From Chara braunii (lineage: Eukaryota; Streptophyta; Charophyceae; Charales; Characeae): a stretch of DNA of 20,087 nt. The stretch covers positions 53,161-73,247 of the forward strand of contig BFEA01000225.1 of assembly GCA_003427395.1 (NCBI GenBank). Direction: 5' to 3'. The notes beneath the pieces were generated by a model. That model was not told the DNA's origin and made no database searches. It saw nothing but the letters and a program-made list of their open reading frames with translations. Shown here one piece after another: positions 9,791 to 17,664 of the stretch (within the stretch, counting starts at the first letter, position 1; every line of letters begins with the position of its first letter). A program made the position numbers and the translations under genes.

Positions 9791-9971
9791 TGGGTATGGA
9801 CACAGGGTGTCATTGCGCCATGAAGAGGCACATCTCACATGTATCCCAAGGACCCAACAAACACATTCACAGATACGGCAAAACCTCAAGGAAGCAGTGC
9901 TAAGCCTCCCAGAGAAGACTTACACAGCTGAGAACTTCAAGGTATCGCCATATCTGTGCCCTCATGCGCAC

Positions 9972-10185
9972 CTTGCATAATGTGCTCCTTGTTGCGCAAG
10001 TCGCCATTAATGAACACAACACGTCCTTGAAGGACAGCAGTCCCCAAGATGCCTAGCTTTTCTTCCTCCGAAAGGACCAACTGAGGAGCCAGGTCAAAGA
10101 TCCGCACAGTCCATTCTTCCTCAAGGAGCTTCTTCACTAGATGCCGACCAACAAACCCTCTACCACCTGTGACAAGGCAAAACTT
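9972..10185 (-). CDS. Exon of a 3-beta-HSD/sterol C4-decarboxylase-like gene (partial)
   Basis: A clean minus-strand exon of about 71 codons encodes the N-terminal Rossmann fold of an extended short-chain dehydrogenase. The dinucleotide-binding loop TGGRGFVGRHLV is followed by VRIFDLAP, with Asp ending strand beta-2 as expected for NAD(H) binding, then GRVVFINGDLRN. The closest family I recognise is the plant 3-beta-hydroxysteroid dehydrogenase/C4-decarboxylase, which acts in sterol C4-demethylation at the ER; members share the GGRGF-x2-RHLV and DLAP segments. A pyrimidine-rich acceptor (ending ACAAAAG, 10186-10192) precedes the exon, and a donor CAAG|GTGCGC lies at 9971/9972. The exon ends in phase 1, just where the family continues with a Gly-Ala segment. 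I cannot find the next exon (expected to encode VFHMAAP-like residues) between 8400 and 9970, so introns must be long or this is an isolated gene fragment. No internal stop or frameshift is present. Confidence 0.75.
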
Positions 10186-10983
10186 CTTTTGTAATGAAGA
10201 CAAGACACACAACAATGACCACAGCAGAAAATTTGAAATGGTCAAGGACTGGTTTTCTGAACATCCACTCTTCCCAATACCTGCTTCACAAAATGACACG
10301 TGAAAACCCTTTTGCACATGGGCAAAGGCACAGCTGGACTTCCCATGAAGACCACAAAGTGGGAAGAGACCAACAAAAACCTGAGCCAGACGAGAAAGCG
10401 CTTAGGCTGACCGATAGAAGTGGGCTTTCAATCCAGAATTCAGTGCTGCAAACTAGCCTAGGGAAATCCCCCGTGGTGATCTCCGCAAGGGGCGATAGGA
10501 GACATCTGCAACCAATAGGTTATAAAATGGAGATGGCCAGAGCAGACACAACTCTCCACTGAGCATGGTTTGGGGGATACCGGACGACTTGGGAAAAAAT
10601 GAAAGAGTGTAACATCACCATAACAACATCAGTGAAGACTTTGCAAAGTGGTTGTGGGGGAGAGAAAGAGGATTGACTAACACAAGTGATCTCGACACAG
10701 CACAGCTAATACAGCCAACAGGGAGATGAGAGAGAGTCAGAGAATAAGCTGGACTGAGAACGCAAAGCTGGACTTCCCATCTATACCGAAAAGCAGGATA
10801 CGGCCATAAAATACGAAAACTAGGCAGCGCTTGGGCTTCCATAACGTGTCCGTAGTACGCGCATCACCCGCACAAAACAAAAGATGAATAACTCAGTTTT
10901 CAGATTTCTGTCAATCACACTCAAAAAGTGTGACAGGGTTCGAACTTCGAAGTATGGAATTCTGTTTTTTCTGATAGTAAAAG
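10186..10983. other. Spacer or intron, no gene seen
   Basis: If the minus-strand sterol exon is part of a live gene, this is its upstream intron or 5' region. A hairpin TCACACT-caaaa-AGTGTGA lies near 10916-10934. The minus-strand frame at 10615-10842 starts with ATG but shows no family resemblance. Confidence 0.35.
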
Positions 10984-11118
10984 GTTAGCAAAACAGTCCT
11001 TCGGAACATCCGTTAAAATTGGAATGATACAGGGAAGATTAGCATGGCCCCTGCGCAAGGATGACACGCATAAATCGAAATGTCCAAAAAAAAAAAAAAA
11101 AAAAAAGTTAGCAAACAG
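10984..11118 (+). mobile_element. Retroposed U6 unit: TSD, U6 copy, poly(A), TSD
   Basis: The U6 copy is bracketed by GTTAGCAAAACAG (10984-10996) and GTTAGCAAACAG (11107-11118), which differ by one A. A 21-base A tract (11086-11106) precedes the second copy. Direct target-site duplications of this size plus a 3' poly(A) tail are the hallmark of LINE-type target-primed reverse transcription of a cellular RNA. Confidence 0.8.
10997..11085 (+). pseudogene. U6 spliceosomal RNA retropseudogene
   Basis: About 89 bases match U6 snRNA from near its 5' end: TCCTTCGG-AACATCCG, AAAATTGGAA, the strictly conserved GATACAG-GAAGATTAGCATGG, and CCCCTGCGCAAGGATGACACGCA, which includes the ACAGAG-box region and the U2/U4-pairing segment. 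Differences from canonical U6 include a G for A within the ACAGAGA box (ACAGGGA), loss of the first bases and small deletions near the 3' end (AAATCGAAATGTCC). The normal 3' T stretch used as the Pol III terminator is replaced by poly(A). I see no upstream plant USE/TATA promoter at the expected spacing. All this makes it a processed pseudogene, not a working snRNA gene. Confidence 0.88.
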
Positions 11119-11149
11119 GTGTCACCATATTGCAGGCAACTGATATAAC

Positions 11150-12415
11150 TGTAATGACCTGCAAAATCACAGACTGAGAATTCTGCTGTTTTCTGAGTTT
11201 TGCCGTTGGATTGTGTGACTTGCTGAGAGTACTAAGTCCGTGTGTGTGCATGTTTGCTGAGTTGCAGTGTGTTGTCTGGTTACATGATTGCTCGGATCTG
11301 TGTGTGACCCGCCAGGGTACTTGTACGTTGGAAAGGCCCTCGGGCCATGTTTTTGTGGGTTGCAGCGGAGACATAGCGGTAGGCTAGCCCACACAAGATG
11401 GAAAACACTTGAGTAGCAGGTAGGTAGGCAAAAGAAACTACCTTTAGACGTCAAAGGAATTTCTGAGTCCGGTAGACTTAGGTCTAGGGATACCGGTCCA
11501 GTAGTCTGAGTCTAGGGCCTGTAGAAAGGATATCAGACCTGCAATGATGTTTCTCTCCGAAAAAGAGGCCGGTACCGGTAGCTTGGGAGGCCGAGCGGCC
11601 TGGAAAGTCACCACCCAAGGAGGCAGCTGCCTGGTCAGGAAGAGCAATGAGCTCTTCATTACATTGCCGTGTGCAAGTTTGGCATCACGCTGCTGGAGCG
11701 AGCGCTTGGAGTACCAGCACTGGAGAGGCAGAAGGTGGGCTTGGCCCTTGCCATGGCTATGGTGGAGAGGACCAATCTTCACCTTCTTGGTTGGCGCTGC
11801 ACCTGGAAGGGTCCAAAGGGGATTGGCTTCATGAAGGGAGACTTCGGGGCAGTGTTCAGCATGGCGGGCAGTGTACCAGGGACACGTCTTTGCGTTGTCC
11901 TTGGAACATTGGAGCGGGGTTCCGCTAGTCCACCATAGCCATCCATTTAGCCAAGTAGGAAGGTGTAGATGATGGCTATGGTGGACTCATGAGTTGCTGG
12001 CAGTAAAGGGGAGACTCGAATACTGGTTCTGGTTCATTTTTTCATTGTTCTTATTAGTATTTATTGAAAAAAAGAAGTTAGGGGAGATAAGGAGGTCGAA
12101 GGTGATGGAAAGTTGGAGAGGGATTTGACATTGGTCTTTGCTGGTGTACATCTTCTTCTTCTTCTTCCATTCTTACTTCTTTTGGGATTTGACATTGGTC
12201 TTTGCTGGTGTACGTCTTCATTGGTCTTTGCTGGTGTACGTCTTCTTCTTCTTCTTCTTCTTCTTCTTCTTCTTCTTCTTCTTCTTCTACTTCCATTCTT
12301 ACTTCTTTTTCTTCCCTTGTATATCTATTTCTCTTTCCAAGTTCTTTTTCGTTTCAGTTGGAATGGCATTGTCTTTCCTTGAGTTATTGCACTGCTGGAT
12401 AACCAGATCCTGACA
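11150..12415 (+). repeat. Second, diverged LTR of the same chromovirus family (1266 bp)
   Basis: The sequence starts TGTAATGACC and ends GATCCTGACA. It is colinear with the LTR at 6458-7867, sharing ACAGACTGAGAA, CAATGATGTTTCTCTCCGAA, GGCCGAGCGGCCTGG and ATCACGCTGCTGGAGCG, but has many substitutions and indels, so it comes from another copy or subfamily. It carries its own expansions: three copies of a TTGGTCTTTGCTGGTGTAC unit (12133, 12194 and 12219 regions) and a TTC microsatellite (about 12240-12288). Because a PBS-like sequence follows it, it behaves as a 5' LTR whose internal region is missing. Confidence 0.8.
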
Positions 12416-12433
12416 ATTGGTATTGAGGCGGTA
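12416..12433 (+). promoter_or_regulatory. Degenerate tRNA primer-binding site after the LTR
   Basis: ATTGGTATTGAGGCGGTA follows the LTR end directly. It resembles the initiator-Met PBS TGGTATCAGAGC at 8 of 12 positions, with all four differences being transitions. Position and spacing fit a PBS; the match is imperfect. Confidence 0.5.
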
Positions 12434-12599
12434 CTAACTTGCTGGCAAGAGGGTGTCTTGTTGCCCAACCCTAATTCGAGGTAATTAGGGTAAGTTACCT
12501 CGGATTAGGGTAGGTACGTCGGATCTGCCCCCACCTGGTCTAGGGCATGGTTGTCATGCGGAGATCCCCACGACGTCAGCCCAGGTTGTCTATTGATCC

Positions 12600-12853
12600 A
12601 CGCACCCCACCGCGGGGATCCCTGACCCCGGACCCTTGGACCCTGGACCCCACACCCTCGGACCCCCGAACCACCCCAACCCCACGCCCACCCCTGCACC
12701 CACCCCCATGGGGGTCCCGACCCCCACGCCCATCCCTGCACCCACCCCCATGTGTGGGTCCCAACCTCCACGCCCACTCGTGCGCGCGCACCCACCCCCG
12801 CGTGGAGGTCCCGGCCCTCTCGTCCACCCATGCGCACGCACCCGACCCCCCAG

Positions 12854-12922
<69 letters not shown>

Positions 12923-13374
12923 CAGGGATCCCTGACCCAGGACCCCTGGACCCTGGAACCCGGGCCCTCGGACCCCCGAACCACCCCAACCCCACGCCCA
13001 CCGCTGCACCCACCCACATGGGGGTCCCAACCCCCACGCCCATCCCTGTACCCACCCCCGTGTGTGGGTCCCGACCCCCGCGCCCACCCGTGCACGCGCA
13101 CCAACCCCTGCGTGGAGGTCCCCGCCCTCTCGTCCACTCATGCGCATGCACCCAACCCCCGAGCTCGACCCCCGCACCCCCCCCCGGGGATCCCTGACCC
13201 CGAACACTTGGACCCTGGACCCTGGACCCCTGAACCCCGGACCCCTGAACAACCCCAACCCCACGCCCACCCCTGCACCCACCCCCATGGGGGTCCCGAC
13301 CCTCACGCCCGTCCCCACACCGACCCCTGTGTGTGGGTCCCGACCCCCGCGCCCACCCGTTGTCGGGCGGCTCT
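12600..13374. repeat. C-rich higher-order tandem repeat array
   Basis: The array is built of short ACCC/GGACCC motifs arranged in larger units. The anchor GGATCCCTGAC recurs at 12616, 12926 and 13188, giving units of 310, 262 and a truncated 187 bp; most of the size difference is the C run in the first unit. Each unit repeats the same internal blocks (GGGGGTCCC, TGTGTGGGTCCC, GTGGAGGTCCC, TCTCGTCCAC). Long Pro-rich (plus) and Gly-rich (minus) open frames exist in several frames at once, so they reflect repeat composition and not genes. Confidence 0.85.
12856..12921. repeat. Poly(C) run of 66
   Basis: There are 66 uninterrupted C in the given sequence, inside the first unit of the C-rich array. 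On the other strand this is G66, a strong G-quadruplex former. The true length may differ, because homopolymers of this size are error-prone in sequencing. Confidence 0.9.
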
Positions 13375-13580
13375 AGCCATACGCCGCCCTTCACTTCCTT
13401 GATGAAAGCACTTGAGGAGAACTGGGTTCGGACAATTTACCTTGCGGGATCGCATCCGACATCAAAAGATAAGATATAAGATTCACGCAACGAGTGTCGA
13501 GGCCGAGGCATCAGGGAAAAGCGGATCCATGAACTCTGGGTAAGCGCCCCTTTGCGCGCACTATTGAGGCATATCATCGC
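13375..13580. repeat. 206-bp direct repeat, copy 1
   Basis: This non-C-rich block is repeated at 13801-14006 with about six mismatches over 206 bp (about 97% identity). It follows the same C-rich sequence in both places. No gene is evident. Confidence 0.9.
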
Positions 13581-13645
13581 CGCCCTTCACTTCCTTGATG
13601 AAAGCAATTGAGGAGAATTAGGTACAAACAATTTACCTGGCGGGA
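13578..13645. repeat. Partial third copy of the 206-bp block (first 68 bp)
   Basis: CGCCGCCCTTCACTTCCTTG and the following bases to CGGGA match the beginning of the flanking blocks with several differences. The sequence then switches straight into C-rich array sequence (13646 onward), so it looks like a recombination junction. Confidence 0.8.
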
Positions 13646-13800
13646 CCCTCGACCCCTGGACCCCGGACCCCTGAACAACCCCAACCCCACGCCCACCCCT
13701 GCACCCACCCCCATGGGGGCCCCGACCCTCACGCCCATCCCCACACCCAACCCTGTGTGTGGGTCCCGACCCCCGCACCCACCCGTTGTCGGGCGGCTCT
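13646..13800. repeat. C-rich array, displaced partial unit
   Basis: This repeats the end of the main C-rich array (about 13220-13374) with few changes, at a period of 426 bp, and leads into the second 206-bp block. Confidence 0.8.
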
Positions 13801-14006
13801 AGCCTTACGCCGCCCTTCACTTCCTTGATGAAAGCACTTGAGGAGAACTGGGTTCGGACAATTTACCTGGCGGGATCGCATCCGACATCAAAAGATACGA
13901 TATAAGATTCACGCAACGAGTGTCGAGGCCGAGGCGTCAGGGAAAAGCGGATCCATGAACTCTAGGTAAGCGCCCCTTTGTGCGCACTATTGAGGCATAT
14001 CATCGC
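13801..14006. repeat. 206-bp direct repeat, copy 2
   Basis: This is the near-identical partner of 13375-13580. Together with the C-rich segment before it, it forms a recent tandem duplication with a 426-bp period. Confidence 0.9.
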
Positions 14007-14600
14007 AAGGCATAAAGGAGCAGCTACTACAGAGTAAAGCCGGAGGCTACGGATGACGGACAAGAACAAGGAGGTCGGGCTTACATTAAGTGCCGGGCGA
14101 TGGGCCAGACAAAGAGAGCCCTAGGCCTTTAAGGCGAGCCCTCAGGGGGACTAAGAGGCGGTCGAGATTGGAGTTCATTGTGGAATCAAAGAAAAAGGGG
14201 AAATCGCTGCTCGGGCGCACTTGGGACCTTGACATAAGGGCTTTAAGTAAAGCCAAAAAGAGACATGCGGGGCCTAAGCTGAGAAAAGGGCCCTTGGTGT
14301 GAACTTATTGATCCCGGGGCTGGGTCCTACGGAATTTGGCAAGAGCCTAGCATTTTCTGATGGGGACCACGAGGATCCAGACAGGCTCGGACCTAGGATC
14401 GAAATGAGGCTTGGTACCAGGGCGCTGCATAAGGCCCGGTACTCGACAAAAAGGCCCCTTTCACTGGCCCAAACAGGTCTAGGCATAGGCTCGAGGGAGC
14501 TACGGTACTGGGGCACTACAAGGGCGTGTGGCAGCGCACGAACCGGGCCCTTGGAACACAGCCAGGGCACTGCGTGCAGTATCGCACGATCGGGCCATTG
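14007..14600. other. Unassigned sequence, no supported gene
   Basis: Open frames exist on both strands (plus 14299-14826, minus 14274-14867), but they overlap each other and run into a degenerate repeat. Neither shows domains, a coherent composition or splice-like structure. I do not call a gene here. Confidence 0.4.
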
Positions 14601-15060
14601 GGGCGTAGTGGGACATCCGTTTGAACGGGCCTCCGGGACTTTGAACGGGGTCGTGACTTGGGGACGCGACCGGGACTTTGACGATGCCAGGACTTTGACA
14701 GAACCGTCGGGCAGGGTTATGACTTTTAAGACCGGATCGGGACATCGAGTCGGACTGAGACTTCGGGACCGGATCATGGCCTGGCGTGTGGGTTTGGACT
14801 TTGGATCAAGACGGGCCTTTGGATGAGGCTGGGGTACTTTGGATGAAGCTAGGGTACTCTGGATCAAGGTGGGACCTTCGGACGGAGCAAGGAAATTTTA
14901 GACCAAGACGGGGCAGTTTGGACCAAGATAGGATCACGAGGCTATCAGATTCGGGCCGGGGACATCGGACTGAGGCCGGGACCATCATACCAGGCCAAGG
15001 GTGTCAAATTCAGGCCGGGACATCAGACTAAGGCAGGGAGACTCGACAGTCGGACAGGGA
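14600..15060. repeat. Degenerate minisatellite, unit about 20 bp
   Basis: Units of about 20 bp with a loose consensus GGG-AC-TT-GGA-AAG-C follow one another. Examples are GGGGTACTTTGGATGAAGCT, AGGGTACTCTGGATCAAGGT, GGGACCTTCGGACGGAGCAA and GGGGACATCGGACTGAGGCC. Units are clearest from 14813 to 15040 and fade at both ends. Confidence 0.65.
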
Positions 15061-15239
15061 ATTGTGAGACCTGACCGGTGTCTTCTTTGATTCTGGCCGA
15101 GACATCTGAGATCAGGAAGGAGAATGCCAGAGACCTTGTTCAAGAAAGACTGTCACGCGAAAGGGCTTATGGTGAAACTCGATCGGGAGCTGTGGCCCCA
15201 GTGGGCCCGAGAGTCTAGCCCCGATATGGAGCAGAGATG

Positions 15240-15500
15240 AGCACCGGGTACCCAGACCCGCACCCACCTGCACCCACCCCACCCACCCCACCCACGAGGG
15301 CATTGGGTCAGGTGCAGGTCTTGATAAGGTGACCTGGGTGGGATGAGGGCGGGTCAAGGCCAGGCAGCTTGGGTGGGTGACAGGTGGGTCAAGATTAGGC
15401 CTGGGTCACCCAAGTGAGTGGGTGACAGGTGGGTGAGTGCTAGGCCTGGGTCACCCGACCCACAGACCCAGGACAACCCATGAGGACCCCCCCCCCCCCC
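15240..15500. repeat. CACCC/GGGTG-rich repeats with a C14 run
   Basis: CACCCACC repeats (15255-15295) are followed by GGGTGGGTGACAGGTGGGTC-type direct repeats (about 15370-15450, including two copies of AGGCCTGGGTCACCC). A C run begins at about 15487. I see no gene. Confidence 0.7.
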
Positions 15501-16020
15501 CACCACCCCACCCCCCCAAATCCCTGCACGAAATGTCCACCCGCCTAAAAAAGTCGAAGGTGCACGCACGAAATGTCAAGTCCCATCGTCGGCCTGCCTG
15601 GAAACAAAAAAAGGTCCTCCTGAAGAAGAAAAAAAGTAGGAACCTTCTTTCAAATTTTTCGCATGCTGCTCTTGCCTCTTGGCTGCTGCACCACGGCCCA
15701 CGTTTGGACGAGTTACCGGTTTCAAACGAGATGCTGAGTTTCGTTCCCATTAAAACAACAGGGGGCGAACCTAACCACAATAGGTGGCAAGGTTCGCTCC
15801 CCAATTTTGAACTTCTGGAGCGCTTTGAATTTTGGCGCCGTCATCCAGCGACGACACAACTTGCGCATGGTTCGGCAGCAGGGAGGAGGTGGCGGGGCAG
15901 CGAGGAGGGGGGCAACACACCGACGGCCTGGGGAGCAACAGCGCGGCTGCGAGCCACGCACCGATGGCCTGGGAGCCACGCACTGACGGCCTGGGGAGCA
16001 ACAGCGCTGCTACGAGTGAG
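15501..16020. other. Unassigned sequence, no supported gene
   Basis: The plus-strand frame 15437-16060 runs through the C tract and into a GA microsatellite, giving a Pro tract and an RERE tail, both repeat artefacts. Its middle has no recognisable domain. A short repeat (CCTGGGGAGCAACAGCGC) occurs near 15929 and 15991. Confidence 0.4.
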
Positions 16021-16029
16021 CAGCACTAG

Positions 16030-16210
16030 TGAGAGAGAGAGAGAGAGAGAGAGAGAGTGAGAGAGAGAGAGAGAGATCATAGGAATCGCCCACGTCTCTC
16101 TCTCTCTGTCTCTCTCACAAGAGTCGCCCACGTCACTCTCTCTCTGTCTGTCTCTCTCACAAGAATCGCCCACGTCACGGTCTTGCCTCTCTCTCTCTCT
16201 CTCTCTCTGA
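16030..16210. repeat. (GA)n and (CT)n tracts with repeated TCGCCCACGTC blocks
   Basis: An interrupted (GA)n at 16031-16076 is followed by (CT)n segments, ending with a longer (CT)n at about 16187-16208. Three copies of TCGCCCACGTC separate them (16086, 16124 and 16166). The GA and CT arms are mutually complementary and could fold back. Confidence 0.85.
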
Positions 16211-16350
16211 GCGTGTTTGATTTTGTCATGTCACGTCATAATGTCCTATTGACTGTAAATGTTCGAAGGGATAGACGATAGCGGGCACGGCCGGCTGCGG
16301 GTGAAAAGATACTACATCCCAGGTGCGGGCGGCCAATGATTTTCTTGCGC

Positions 16351-16430
16351 GTGCGGGTGGGTCTGGGTGAACCTTTTTTACGGCTGGCGGGTGCGGGTGG
16401 GTCTGGGTGAACCTTTTTTACGGCTGGCGG
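16351..16430. repeat. Two identical 40-bp tandem units
   Basis: The 40-bp unit at 16351-16390, starting GTGCGGGTGGGTCTGGGTGA and ending CGGCTGGCGG, is repeated without change at 16391-16430. Confidence 0.95.
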
Positions 16431-16493
16431 GGGGGNTGGGCATGGGCGAAAAAATTCGAAAAAATGCTTGGGTGGGTTGGATCAGCTTCAAAN

Positions 16494-16517
16494 TTTTTTT
16501 TTTTTTTTTTTTTTTTT
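16494..16517. repeat. Poly(T) run of 24
   Basis: There are 24 T directly after an N. It could be the reverse-complement tail of a retroposed copy, but I see no recognisable element next to it. Confidence 0.8.
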
Positions 16518-17581
16518 AAGGGTTGCATGTACTAAGAAAATTTTGTGTGGGTTGGGTGAAGTGGCATTTCAAAAAAAAAATGCTGATCTCTGATATGGAG
16601 AGCTCCAGCGCAATGTCATGGGATCAGTGGGCTCGTTATCGGCGACACCCTATAGGGGGAGGATTTGCCCTAGGTTGATGGTGAGATCGGTCGGAACTCG
16701 GACCGATTTCCTTGACTTGGACGCAGGATCCCTCTCCGGGGTTGGGAGTAGCGCGGTGAACCCTATCATTTTTGGATTAAATGGAAATATACATTTTGTT
16801 CCTTCCAAATGCTGGTCTGTGAGTGTCTTGTTGTTGCATCTTCAGTCAACTCCAGTGCTCATCAAGTGGTTCTTGGACTAACTATTTTAGCAGGTTACAG
16901 GAGCCCCAATCGCCCCTCCCACGGGTGACAGACGTGGGGTGACACACAAGGTGCGATCGGCGTGCTCACACAACTCTACTTTCGGTCGACAGTGGCACCG
17001 TTGCCGGAGAGGGCTGCCTCTCGGGACTTTGGTCCGCCTGTAACCGCGGGGACATGGAGGATTAAAGTTGATTGTTTCGGGACTCACGCCTGGATATTTC
17101 TTGGTGTGTGCAGGTGCAGCACGAGCGCGAGCGAGCGGACGACAGACGGCCAACCTGTTTTTCGACGTTTCCGGTGAGACGTGGATTTTGCATTCTCATG
17201 ATCTCATCGATTCTTGCATTCTCATGATTTCCTGTATTTTTCTTCCTGAATGTTTCTTGTGATTGAGGGAGATTGTTCTGATCTTTCCCTACCCTTTGGT
17301 CAGTCCACCCTGATTTAAATTCCAAGAGAGAAGAAAGTGAGCAGGGGAAGAACTGGAGGGACTGAAGGGTAGGGGAGAGGCGCCCCGAATTTGCAAGGAG
17401 TTGGGAGGGAACTAGATAGGCTAGTTGATTGTGATGGATAGCTAGGAGGGTTGAACCACAGCACGAGTCGGTGAGAGACCATGCCTGAGGTGGGCCGAGT
17501 AGAGGCATGGATAGGAGAGTGAGGATGCACGAGTGAGACACCGCCCCTTCATTCGCATGTGACTTCGGTCCACCCTAGGGC
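16518..17581. other. Unassigned sequence, no supported gene
   Basis: Only short overlapping open frames occur here and none shows a domain. There is no tRNA, snRNA or rRNA signature. It may be the 5' flank of the unrecognised coding remnant downstream. Confidence 0.4.
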
Positions 17582-17603
17582 ACATGAGTTGGCCAACTCA
17601 TGT
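17582..17603. repeat. 22-bp perfect palindrome
   Basis: The half-site ACATGAGTTGG is followed at once by its exact reverse complement, with no spacer. It could be a dimeric protein site or a recombination scar. Confidence 0.95.
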
Positions 17604-17610
17604 CCAAGTC

Positions 17611-17650
17611 GCGACGGAGGTGGTAGGCCAGCGACGGAGCTGGTAGGCCA
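17611..17650. repeat. 20-bp tandem repeat, two units
   Basis: GCGACGGAGGTGGTAGGCCA is followed by GCGACGGAGCTGGTAGGCCA, differing at one base, and a third unit begins GCGA. Confidence 0.95.
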
Positions 17651-17664
17651 GCGATGATGGTACG

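Noticed and set aside
9384-9889. Minus-strand Ser/Leu/Pro-rich open frames
   Set aside because: They are the complement of a (GGA/GAA) purine tract and overlap one another in three frames; no domain is present.
10937-10948. GGGTTCGAAC resembling a tRNA B box
   Set aside because: There is no matching A box, no cloverleaf and no terminator at suitable distances.
12856-12921. C-rich array as a telomere or CRISPR array
   Set aside because: There is no telomere-type hexamer or heptamer repetition and no regular repeat-spacer structure; the units are contiguous satellite-like sequence.
12505-13402. Long Pro-rich (plus) and Gly-rich (minus) open reading frames
   Set aside because: They exist in several frames on both strands at once and follow the C-rich array and the C66 tract exactly, so they are composition artefacts.
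14274-14867. 197-codon minus-strand and 175-codon plus-strand open frames
   Set aside because: They overlap on opposite strands, show no motif, and run into the degenerate 20-bp minisatellite.
15437-16060. 207-codon plus-strand open frame
   Set aside because: It begins in a C tract and ends in a (GA)n tract; the middle has no recognisable domain.
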